57,845 bases of DNA from Brachionus koreanus (Eukaryota; Rotifera; Eurotatoria; Ploima; Brachionidae): NCBI GenBank assembly GCA_016987375.1, contig PJRA01000011.1:1435253-1493097 (forward strand). The letters run 5' to 3'. This document shows positions 1 through 11,300 of this stretch, piece by piece. The notes beneath the pieces are model-generated. The model did not search any database and had not been told where the DNA came from. It saw only the letters and a list, made by a program, of their open reading frames with translations. Within the stretch, counting starts at the first letter, position 1. Every line of letters starts with the position of its first letter. The position numbers were made by a program, and so were the translations under genes.

Positions 1-825
1 TTTGAACTTTAATTTTTGAAGAAAAAAATCTGTATAAAAAAATGATCATCTTATAATTTTGATTTAATTGACTAAAACCAACAATTCTTGCGAGTTAAGT
101 ATGTGCGCAACAGTTTGGCATGAAAAATGAAAATGATCAAATAAGCTGAAACTAATTCAATAAACGAAGCTCACAAGAAAACTTAAGTAAAAAATTAGCC
201 AAACTTAAGTAAATTTTATAAAAGCCTTAAGTAAAAAAAAAAGTGTTTAAAACGAAAAAAAAATTTTGTTGTTCCATTTAATGTCTATGTTTTATTTTCT
301 TCTATGTTTTGATTCATTCCCAATTTTCAATATATATTAAGAATAAAAAATAAAAAGCTTCATTTAATGTCCCATAGGATATTAAGACGTGCCTTGCTTA
401 ATTTTCAAGTGATATTAATTGAGGAAATACAGTAAAATGCCAAGAAAATCAAATAACCATTTATCTAGAGTATTTGGTAAAACTGATAGGTCCGAGAACG
501 ATGGATGGTTTATTCACAAAAAAGAAATAAAAAAAAAATTAAAACCATATATTTGTTCCAAATTTAGTCTATTTTTTTGTGGATAGAAAAAAAGTTTTAC
601 AAAATTATGGTATTTTTAAGGTACACTTTCTTTTTTTTTTAAAAAAATCAAGTCTGTAGAAAAATTATGCTATTTAAGAAATTGTATAATTTTCCTATAT
701 AAATATATCCTATCAAACAGATCTTTACTTTTTTGAAAAATAGAAAAATGTTTTTCTAAATTTTAGTCAATTTTTTTTTATACTTGTACAATACTCTGAT
801 CTAGTAAAAGATACCAAAAACTTAC
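1..825 (-). other. Intron of the laminin gamma gene (partial)
   Basis: This stretch follows the GTAAG splice donor (minus strand, 821-825) of the laminin exon and runs to the window edge. It is very AT-rich with homopolymer runs, and I see no exon or repeat in it. The rest of the laminin gene must lie beyond position 1. Confidence 0.7.
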
Positions 826-1957
826 GTTTGCATTCATGGGCGTTAAATTGAGTGGCGGGTGCCCATGGTAAATCATTATAAAATGGAAGACAGACATCAC
901 AATCAGGACCATCAGTAAAATGTTCACATTTGCATTTAAGTCTGTCTTCGAAATCTTGTTGCTGTTCAAAAACACATTTACTTGCATGTCCATTGCATTT
1001 ACATCTTCCTCCTACTGCAAAATCACTTATGGCATAATAATATGACTTTAAAACTTTGTGGTCATAGAATACTTCATCTCCAAAAGTGTTCAGTCTGTTA
1101 AGAGTTATTCGAATATCAGTAGCAGTAACCCATTCATTCAGCTCCGGTGTATTCTCAAAATTATAAGCACTTGGTCGATCTTCTAAAGTACCAAATACAA
1201 CAGACGCTCCAGTTAGTGGTGCGATGTCACTAAATTCATCTGTACAAAGAGCAATAGCTTCGTTTCCTTTTTTTACAAATTCATTTGGATTTTTGCCATA
1301 GGTGGAATTACAACTGGCACTGTAAAATTGATACGGGACCCATTCACTACTTTCATTAGTTCGTTTATAGATGGCAAAGCTCTCTGGTCTAGGTGAATGA
1401 AATTTGATTTGAACATAGTTTATTTCAAATGACTTCCCTAAATTCAGAGTTAAATTAACTGAATTAGGATATTGAATGCCCTCAAGCATTGTATCTGACT
1501 GCCACCAAGTTATGCTACCTTGATTGCTATAGTCGTTCAAAAATTCTGGAGGATGCGCATATTTTTTATCGTAAAAATCACATTTGCTGCAACGAGAATC
1601 ATCTGAATAGCGTCCGTGTAAATTAGTTTGAACACAATATTCACTAGGATATTTTTGGCCACAAGTGTTAGAAGCTGTGATCTTAAGTCCAAAAGCTGCA
1701 TTAACAAATTCAGGCATACATTTTTTGGCTTCGCCAGTTACTGAATCATAGCAATCAGATTCATAACGCGAAAATGTACTTTCATAATCCTGATTGTGAC
1801 TAGTAGTATCGAAATTCTCAATTCCATTTAGTTTAAAATTTTGAATATAATTTGGATCGTTTGAATAGCTTAATTGAGACTCTGTTAGGCTCAAGTAAAA
1901 TAAAATGCATAAAATTTTGAAAAAATTTTTAAGTCTATGTTTTTCAAAATTTATCAT
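826..1957 (-). CDS. LAMC1: Laminin subunit gamma, first coding exon (partial)
   Basis: Basement-membrane glycoprotein chain that joins alpha and beta chains in the secreted laminin trimer. The exon encodes about 377 residues. The ATG at 1957 is followed by a hydrophobic signal peptide (about residues 10-27). A full laminin N-terminal (LN) domain follows, with WWQS, RPESFAIYKR and EWVTATDIR, which are near-identical to vertebrate laminin gamma 1. Then comes the linker ISDFAVGGRCKCNGHASKC and the first laminin EGF-like repeat (CLPFYND.PW). The exon stops inside the EGF region at a consensus GTAAG donor in phase 1, so the roughly 1,200 remaining residues lie outside the window. Similarity to gamma is much closer than to beta chains or netrins. 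Family assignment is firm; the exact paralogue is inferred. Confidence 0.95.
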
Positions 1958-4900
1958 CTTAATATTTTAATAATATTATATAGATTTAATTAAAAAAAAA
2001 AGCAATGTTGTCTCAGTAATTTCAGACTAAGTGTTAAATAATGAGGATAAGGTTGAAAATTGAAATATTGATTGAAACAAAAGTTTTAAAAGAAACACTA
2101 CAAACAAATCAATGTAGATTTAAATAAATTTAAAAAAATTTTAAGCTTTTTAAAACCTAGATCCTAAGACCCCATTGTCTTGTATGAAAATTTTTTTAGC
2201 ATTTTTATTGATTTATCAAAATATTTAAAAAGTTTATTATTTATAACAAGATTCCTTAAACATTTGAAGGATAATAATGAATACAGCATTAATGTTAAAA
2301 GAATTAAAATACTTAATTTGGTATTAAGAACCTTTAAGCGATACCACAAGTAGTTTAGTATTAAAAATTTAATATAAAATTCGCTTTTTTATTCCATTTT
2401 TATTATTATCTAATATATAAATTAAAAAGTTAGAAAAAAAGGTTTTAAGTGTCTGTGCCAACCAGAATATTGGTAAAACTTGAATTCTTTCGTCTTTTAA
2501 CTCACTTGGCAATCTACAATTTCAAATTACAGACATGAAAATTTAATGATTTAAATATAAGAAAGTATAAGATTGAATATTAGAAAGATTGCTTTGATTT
2601 TTTTCTTCTGATGTCTTAGACCATCTTCTAGCATTTTAGTAGCAGAAACAGATGCTTCTTTTTAATAATTAAAATTTGATTATATATATCATTAAAGAAG
2701 TTGATTTACAAAAGGTTTATTTTTCTAATTTTGTTTTGTTATATCCTCATGTCATAAGACGAAAGAGAAATTTTTAAGTTGAAAATATTATAAAAAATTA
2801 CCATAAATGTATTTTTTTTATTTATTTGTTTTACTGTGCCGAGTTAATGCTCTTAGAGAGAAAAAACAAGTTGAAATCAAAATAAAGTAAAAAAAGAGTA
2901 AAATTAAACTAAAAAATAAATATTGAAAAAATAAAGTTAAAGAATTAAATTATTAATTATTTTACAAATATTATACTTTATTTATTAAAAATACACTTTT
3001 TTAATACCTAAATTATCAAATTTATAAACTATAAATTAAACTTGTTAATAAAAAATTATTGACAATGACTTAATTTTATTTTAATTTTTTAACTAATTTA
3101 TCTTATTATTTTTTGTACAAAAATAAAGCTAATAAAAAATTTTTTTGAGTAATTTTTTATTTTTTTGGATAGTTTTTTTTAAACTTTTTCTATTTCATAT
3201 AAAATTGATAGCAAAACATCTTTTTTGGGAATTTTCTTTTTAAAATATTATGCTTACTTTTATTTTATTAAAATTTAATTGAATTTATGATATACAAGTG
3301 TTAACATTCAAAATTTAATGCTAAATCACATTATATTTTTTAGATTGTTTATTTAAAAATTAAAGTTTAATTAAGAATACTCGCTTATTTAAGATGACAA
3401 TAAATCATATATTAAAATAAATTAATTGACATAAGCTAAAGAATCACTAAATTATAAAAATACTTTCTTAAGGACTTTTTTTATTTTTACTTTGGTCTTA
3501 ATAAATTTTTAACCTAAATTTTCGAGTAAACTACGCATTTAAATACTTTAAGTTCGATTTTTAAAAGTTTTTGAGAAACTTAGCCTTTGTTTTTTTTTTT
3601 TGAATGTGCAAACATAAAACTTTCTTTGGGATTATCCTGGTTAACAATGAAAATAATGTTCATTAAAATAGCACAAATTGCACTCCAATTTAAAAAATTA
3701 GATTCTATAGTTTTCATCTTGTTTTCTGAATGATTAAAAAATAAGTATTTCAAAAAATTACAATAGTAAAAAAAAACTCATTGTTTGCTTATCTCTAATT
3801 ATGAAAAAAAATCACGAAAATGCACTTAACTGATTTTTTTTTACCAAAATGACATTGTTAATAATTTTACAAATAATTTTAATTAATCAAAAATTACATT
3901 TGATAATGAGATGACAGGACTATGGAAAAATAACAATATTTCATGAATTGTTTATATAAAACTATACTGAGATTAATTTTGTGTTGAGTTGATTTTACTT
4001 TATCTACTTTATCAGACCAATCTACTATAAAATTGGAAAAAATATAAATAATCAACAAAAAGCCAGTGAAATACAACTAAGCGACACTTTTTGATATAAA
4101 TTATGACTTTAATTTTTAAATGATTAAAAGTTTAAAAAAATATATTACATCTTAAAACATTTTGCTTTAAGCCAAAATATGTCTAAGTTCGATCTATTTC
4201 CACATGTCAAAAAATAGCATATCTAACTATTTTAATTTATGTTAAAAATCTAAACATTTAAATTTTTAATCCTTAGGAAAAAATAATGAATTTAATATAT
4301 TTTAAGATATTTAAATTGTTCTAGGTGACCAATTTGTATATAATTATTTTATTCCAGCTAGTAGCCATAAAAATATTAAAATTTAAAATCATCTAAATTT
4401 GACCTTTTTCTAATGGATGAACAAACTAAATCAAAATTGTAAAATTTAAATCGATAGATTTTAGGATTTTTTTTTATTTTGCCTGAAAAGAAAATACTCA
4501 AAATAAAATGTTCAGGGGCAAGAAAATATATTTACTAGTTTGATTGCATTGGGTCAGTCGGTCAGTAGAGCTATTTGAATCATAAGTGAATTCATTATTA
4601 TCGGATACATTCAATCAGTTCAGCTGATACCTTTAGATAAGCTTGAACGCTATAAAATTATAAGAAGCTTGCCAAAATGCATGAGTGAAAATAATTAAAA
4701 TTTAGATACACGGTTTGCTGAACCGTGAAGTGTTTATTTAACTAATTTTATCGTTCGTGCTCAAGCGGTAAAATTAAAACTAATTTGATGTTTAAGCAAA
4801 ATTTTATCAACAAGCATCAAATATCATTTTGTTGTTTTAGCTAATTTTTAACTTTTAGTTATTTGATTATTTTAGATAGAAAATATTAAGTTTGACCCGC

Positions 4901-5431
4901 ATTTTAATGCTAGGATTTTTAAATTAATCTTTTTTATATGACTAGATATTGTTAAGCAAAGATAATTGAAATTTTATGCCCATCATTTGTTTCATTTTAT
5001 ATTTGAGCCAAAATTTTGACTCAATTTTTTACAAATTCAGTTTTTGATTTAATAATATTTACCTTTTGAATCATTTAACACTGATTGCAATTAAATTTTT
5101 AATTAATTATAATTGTTTAAATTAATCTTATTTTAATCAGAAATATTCACATATAGAATCTAAGAATTGCTTTTATTTTTATCAAATGTTCAACTCGAAA
5201 AAAGCATTGAAATTTTTTTTCTTAAAAAATATTGAAAGGCCGTTGTTTAAAAGTTCAAAACTAAGTAAAAAAAAAAGTTTAAACCAAAAGTTCGCTTTTT
5301 ACTAGTTGAGAAGAAACATTTTTTATTATTTGTATGATCTAAAATCTTTAAGTTGCTTTTGTTGATTAAATATGAATTTTTCAATAGTATTTTCTTATAA
5401 ATCACATTTTTATTTCGATCTTTTTCACAAC
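1958..5431. other. Intergenic AT-rich DNA
   Basis: No supported gene. It should include the promoter and 5' UTR of the laminin gene, but no core element is clear. A more GC-balanced patch at 4540-4790 contains two adjacent hairpins (see separate entry). The short open frames near 2164-2349 and 3894-4076 have no family resemblance and look like chance. Confidence 0.5.
4708..4780. other. Pair of adjacent small hairpins
   Basis: A perfect 7-bp stem (CACGGTT / AACCGTG) with a 5-nt loop lies at about 4709-4727. A second imperfect stem (AATTTTATCG / GCGGTAAAATT) follows within 40 nt. The patch is less AT-rich than its surroundings. It could be a structured UTR or RNA, or chance; no known RNA family is recognised. 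Confidence 0.25.
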
Positions 5432-5433
5432 TA

Positions 5434-5868
5434 ACGGGTGAGTCATGATGCTTTGCAAAATATTCAAATCAAGATTTTAATATGGTCAGAAAATCGGACA
5501 AGGCTGAAATTTTACAAACTTATAAACATATTAGCTTTGTATTATTTTTTAAGTTTGGTTTTTGATTAGTGCATTGCTTGGGTGCTCTAGGCCTTCAGGT
5601 GCACCTGATACCCTTTGAAGAGATTGTTTTTTATTTTTTCTTTATATTTATTATTATTAATAATGTAAATTATGAATAATTTAGCTATCTAAAACACTAC
5701 ATATCTTAATTTTCTGATTATCAATTCTTAAAATAATGTAAAAATACTACAAAAAATGCACTTTTTTAGGCATGTTTAAAAAAATAGAAAAAAACGAATA
5801 TTGACCGATTTTCTGATCATATTAAAATCTTGATTTGAATATTTTGCAAAACATTATGACTCACCCGT
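5434..5868. mobile_element. MITE with about 70-bp terminal inverted repeats and TA target duplication
   Basis: The left end starts ACGGGTGAGTCAT and the right end is its inverse. The two arms match over about 69 bp with four mismatches. TA flanks both ends (5432-5433 and 5869-5870), the target duplication of Tc1/mariner elements. The 435-bp element has no coding capacity. Its centre contains the perfect palindrome CAGGTGCACCTG. It is probably a non-autonomous Tc1/mariner-type element; the superfamily is inferred from the TA flank only. Confidence 0.75.
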
Positions 5869-7449
5869 TATTTTTATAAAATACCTTTTTTTTAAAATGG
5901 TTGTACTGGAGAAAATATCTTCGCCATGTTAAAAAATTTGGATATGAGGCTAGGAGGAGTTAGTTAATTAATTAAATAAACATAGAAACAGTCTTTTTTG
6001 ATTAAAAGTTTTTAAATTTATTCAAAATAGGCGCCAAGTCATTAGACATCAATTCAAAAAAATTAATTGATCGCATACATAATTGATAAAAAAAATTCAA
6101 ATTATAGGACTTATAATTTAAAAAATTAGTTTAATTGCGCAAAATTTAACTCCCGAAAAATGTTATAAAAGTAAAAGTAATATTCTCATATAGAGTATTT
6201 CCTTTATAAGTTAGAATTTTAAATTATAAGATAATCAAAATCTTTGAATTGTTGAAGAATTAAAAGCAATATAACAAAAATAAAACTAAATTTTTATTTC
6301 GATTATGGTAATAAGTTTATTATTAAAACGATTGATTTTTTCTTTTGAATAGATTGATTTAAAGAAAGTCTATTACTACGAAAACAAAACAAAAATTTGA
6401 TTATTTATATATTTAGATATATTTATAAAATACGAATAATTTTACAAGATGATTAGTATTTTTATTGTCTTGCTTTAAAAAATAATTAAGTTTTAGATAT
6501 AAAGAACTATAGAATTAGTTGTCAATAATCGATTATTTTGAATTTTTATTATTTAAAAATAAAATTTTTTTTACACAGTTAAATTTAATAGCATCATCAA
6601 TTAATCTGTCTTTATTCTTTAGATCAAAATCTTTTAAAAAATATTGATGAGCCAAAATAGAATGAGGCTTTACAGTTTAAAAAAATTTTAAACTCCGATT
6701 TTGATGCTCCGCATGGATAAGGTAATAAATGTATAAAAAATGATTACAAAATTAAATAAATAGAATATGATCCATAAAAAAATTTTTTTTGAACTAAAGA
6801 ACAGATCTTTTGATTATAAATAGGCGACATAAATATTTACGTAAAGTCAAATCTATCTGCTAAAAAATCTCGAGATATTATAAAGCTTTAAAAATGACAT
6901 AAGACTCTTCCTGAAATAGAATGACGCAAAGTTATTATTTAAAAAATCTTTTGAGATTTACGGTTATTAGATAGATCGTATCTTAATTCAAATTAGAACT
7001 AAGATACGAACTAAGACTGAATTTTTAAATAAAAACACATCAATTTTTGAGAAAAATAAAAACAGTTTTTCAACAATGCATTTGATTCAGCGTTAGGAAT
7101 TGGATCTATAAATAAAAGATAGATAATTATTTTATTATATATATGATAATCATTTGATTATTGGCTATTAGATTTTTTAAAATAAATATCGTGTCGTTCT
7201 TACTTTAAGCACATTTTAACCTTTCACTAGAAATATTTCATGAGTTATTGGGCTTTTTTCCAATGTGTAACTGTAAAAAAATTTAAAAATTTTGATTTAA
7301 AGTTTTCATTTAATAAAATTTCATAGAATTAAATAAACAAAGAGTTTGATATATCATTTTGAAAAATATTCAATTCTGTTTATATTAAAATACTATTTTT
7401 ATTTAATAGAATATTGTATATTGAATAATTTTGATCATTTTTTTGAATA

Positions 7450-7555
7450 TGACAAACTGAATTTTTTACTTAATTGTAAAATGGATATTTGACTGTCCAT
7501 TATTCTTATTTCAATTTGTCCATGGGACTTAAACTTTAATTAAATAAATAAAAAT
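7450..7555 (-). repeat. Dispersed repeat, copy 1 (inverse of 20222-20316)
   Basis: Read on the minus strand, this segment nearly matches 20222-20316 over about 90 bp, including AAGTTTAAGTCCCATG and AATGGACAGT. The copy at 20222 lies just downstream of a LINE relic, so this may be a LINE 3' UTR fragment or a separate small element. Confidence 0.6.
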
Positions 7556-8074
7556 AAATATTAACATATGATACGACTAAAAATTTTAGAGTTAAAGAGA
7601 TGCTAGAATCAATATTATTCAACCTTTTAAAAAAGATAAAATTTTATAAATCAACATAACATTAACTCAAGTAAGTGTAAAATAAAATAAAAAAAATTGG
7701 TTGTTTTGGTTAAAAACTAAGAATCTTGTTTCAAATTCTTTAAAATATCTTAATAAATATTCTTAAATTGATTATCAAATTTATCTGAATTTTAAACATT
7801 TTATTTATATTTTTGAAAATTTTTGAATGTTCTAATCTGTATTTGGAGCTATCAATAAACAAATGTAAACTTATTTTAAATTTAATCTAATATCCCATAT
7901 TTAACTTTATTTGTTGTCTTTCTGGACAAAATTATTCTTTCGGAGAAAAATTTTCATCTCATAGAACAGTTGGATATGATTTATCTTTTATTTTTTAAAT
8001 ATTTTGTTTTAGCTTTTTATATTTTTAAATTAAATAAAATTTTTTACATTATTTAATTTTTAAATTTTTTCATT

Positions 8075-8130
8075 CACAAGTCCGTATATTTGTGACTCAG
8101 ACTTAAAACTGTGACTTAAAAACAAGTCTG
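8075..8130. repeat. AAGTC-rich short repeat
   Basis: Contains several AAGTC/GACTT words. Its reverse complement shares an uninterrupted run of 27 bases with 54138-54164. Related AAGTC-rich patches occur at 15148-15232 and 34432-34486. Confidence 0.5.
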
Positions 8131-8339
8131 ATTTATAAGTTTTCTTGAGGGCATATATTTAGCATGTTTTCAGAATTTATATCTCAAAAAAATTGTTATG
8201 TTAATTCTTAAATAATTTTATTTTTAAAATGATTTGAATAAGCATTATCAAAGGAAAAATTTAAATTTTTTTTAATTAATAAAATATTACATTAAAAATT
8301 TCTTAACAATATTAACTGACACTCAATGATCTTTAAGTC

Positions 8340-11300
8340 ATGTACAGCTTGAACACGGTCGGTCAAAAAATAGTTATAAATCAGCCTATTTATGAAGTAG
8401 ACACTTCAAAACATAATATCAATCCACAATGCATAGTCATTGGGTGCAAAAATGGTGAAAACAAAATTACCAACAAAAGTGTGAAATTTTATCAAGTTCC
8501 AAATTTGACCACATCCAACGCCATCGCTCGTCAATGGTACATAAATACCTTACGTGAAGACCTGCTTGAAAAAATACTTCAAAGCAAGCAAGCAGCCCAA
8601 CATTTTGTCTGCATAGAGCATTTTGATGAAGAAAGTTTTTTGATAGCAAAAGACCCGTGCCAAGATCCTTCAAATGTAATCATGATTCTCAAAGAGGATG
8701 CTGTTCCCTCTCTTTTTGAAATAGAAGTTTTTCAAAAAATGATTGCTCATCAAGAACAGTTTACCCTAAATCAACAGAAGTTTGCCTCGCAACCTAAGCA
8801 GGTTTCTTTCCCGCAAAACAAATCTCAAACGCCGCTGCTTCAAAATCTTATTATCAATACTGACCAACAGCCAGTTTCTATTCAGACAAATAAACGCACG
8901 CGAATAGATCCAGACACTCGCGCCGCTTTAATCCAAAGAATTCCCAAAGCAGTTAAGAGAACTGCTCTTTTGAATTTCAATCAAGATACGACTAGCATTC
9001 AAAATCCTCCAAAAGTACAGAAAGCACTTAAACAAACTAGCATCAAAGCTCAACAACACCAATTATCAATTGATTCGAACAGAAATAAAGTGCAAAAGGC
9101 AGTCAAACACACGTCTTCTTTCGTAAATTCAATTTTAAAAGACATGCTGCCTCCTCCTATTATGCAGTCGACAAAACGTTCCAACACGTCAATTGTTCAA
9201 AACAAAGCCGTTAAACACACAAGTCCTGTGATTGTTAATGCTGCCAATGCTAAACAACCATTGACTCAGGTCAATCAAAACTCTATTACGTCCACATCGG
9301 GAAATAAAATTACCATAACGACTACATATGTTTACAAAAGAGTTTTACAAGCACCCGAGATTGATTTGAACTTGGAATGTGAAGAAGAAGAAATTGTTTA
9401 TGTCAAAGCACCTCCAAAGCCCTCAAACAAAATAGAAGAGACTGAAAAATTGGCAGATCAGGTTGAAAAGCCTCAAGAAATAGCAAAAGAAACCAAAAAT
9501 GACATAATTGATACAAAAAATTCAAGCGATAAAAAGAAAGAGAATACCAAAGAAGATTTGGATAGTAAATTAAAAATCGACCAGTTAGAAGATAAACCTA
9601 AATTAGAGCTAAAAACAAAGCCGAAGCAGACAAATGCTACACAAAAAAGCGAGAATACCGTATCTAATAAAACAGTTCCCGATTATTTAAACGAATTTGC
9701 TAAATTTTACTCTAGAAGACTTGGTGCCATTAAAACTTCTTTAACGACAAGAAACTCAACCAAAAAGTCAAATTTATCCTATTTACCTGTAGATTTAAGA
9801 CCTGGTAACTATCCAGCTAAGGTAAATAAACATTACATAAATAGCAATAACTTGTCTCTAGTAGAATTTATTATTTAACACTAGAAGCACCAAGCATTTT
9901 CTCATGTTTTTTTGAATTCAAAAATATTTTATAAAAAAACCATATTAATTTTATAAAGTAATATCAATTTTTAAAGAAAAATTTAAAATATATATAATTC
10001 AAAAAAGACATATTCATCTGAAAGATTTATTCAAAAGATACGAGGATTTAAAAGTTTTTCAAACGAGTCAAAATGACTCGTTTGGTGCTTCTAGTGTTAA
10101 TTACATTCAAAAAGAAAAAATTATCTAAAAATTTGAAATCCTAAATAATTTCTAATCTAAAAAAATTAATCTTAGTTCTGTCAAAAGCATAATTAAATTT
10201 TTGAAAAACTTGAAACTTTGGTAAAAAGAGTTATGGGTATAAAAGAAATCACATGTGCTAGTAGTAAGTTGAATTGCAACTCGGAAAATACCCGAGTAGA
10301 GCTCTAATAATGAGGTATAGCAGTCGCTTCTTTTTTTTCCCAAACCATGCATCTAGATGATAGATAACTACTCTCCTAAAAGAAAAAAAATGAAGCATAT
10401 GGGATGTTGTTTCGTTGTAAAAAAAAGGACTAAGGCGGACACTTATTTGCAAGATTTTATGGAATTTTCAAAAGAGGTAGATTAACATTACATGAATAGC
10501 CAATCTTGAATAGCAAGATTCGCTATTCATGTAATGTCATGTAGTGTTTTCTTAAATAGCCAATCTATAAATAGGTGCATTACATTATAACATTATAATA
10601 GCCCTTTAAATTTTCATACAAAATTAAAATTTAATAATTTCACATATGTGAAATTTGGTTCAAAAAAAGCATAATAAAATACTTTTTTTTCCAAAAGTTA
10701 AAAACTAGTTCTGTTAATGCATTAAAGTGCCAACTGACACAGTCTGTTAAGGATGTGAAAATTTTGCATATTTAATTTAACTTGAAAAAAATATAATTTT
10801 TAAACTAGTAAAATATTGAAATAAAATTAATTTAATAAAGAAAGGAAGTAACAAAAGGGGTTCAAAAGACCCCTCTGAAATTTGAGTGTTGAATTATCAT
10901 TTTTTATAATTAATATTCAAGTAGCTATTTCTAATATTAATATAATCTTCCCTGATATAATTCAATAATTTTTTTAAAAATTTATTTATTATAAAAATTT
11001 TTTTTGTTAGTGTAACATATGCGATTTGATATTGGAAAATAACATTGAACTAACATCACACATTTGTTCTCATTTAGAAAGTAATGACCTATCAGCTGAT
11101 CAGAATATTTACATATCACCATTCGACGCCGTTACCACAACATGCGGAGTTTGTGAAACCCAATTCAACAATCCCTTTCAACTAATTAAGCACTTGGACT
11201 CTGCACACATGAAACAATTATGCGAATACAAATGTCGAATATGTGAAAAGCAGCATGACAAACTTACGGACTTGATCGAACACTTAAATAAATATCATTC

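Larger units (their letters stand above)
5871..8339. other. Intergenic AT-rich DNA
   Basis: No supported gene. It contains one dispersed-repeat copy (7450-7555) and an AAGTC-rich short repeat (8075-8130), described separately. The promoter of the downstream THAP/zinc-finger gene should lie in its right part, but no clear element is seen. Confidence 0.45.
9822..11010 (+). other. Intron 1 of the THAP/zinc-finger gene
   Basis: Begins GTAAAT and ends TTTTTTGTTAG. It contains a piggyBac-like MITE (9879-10096) and a 24-bp-arm hairpin (10485-10537). No further exon is recognised inside. Confidence 0.7.

Noticed and set aside
3894..4076. Open frame of 60 codons in the laminin upstream spacer
   Set aside because: Composition matches random AT-rich sequence; no domain or splice context.
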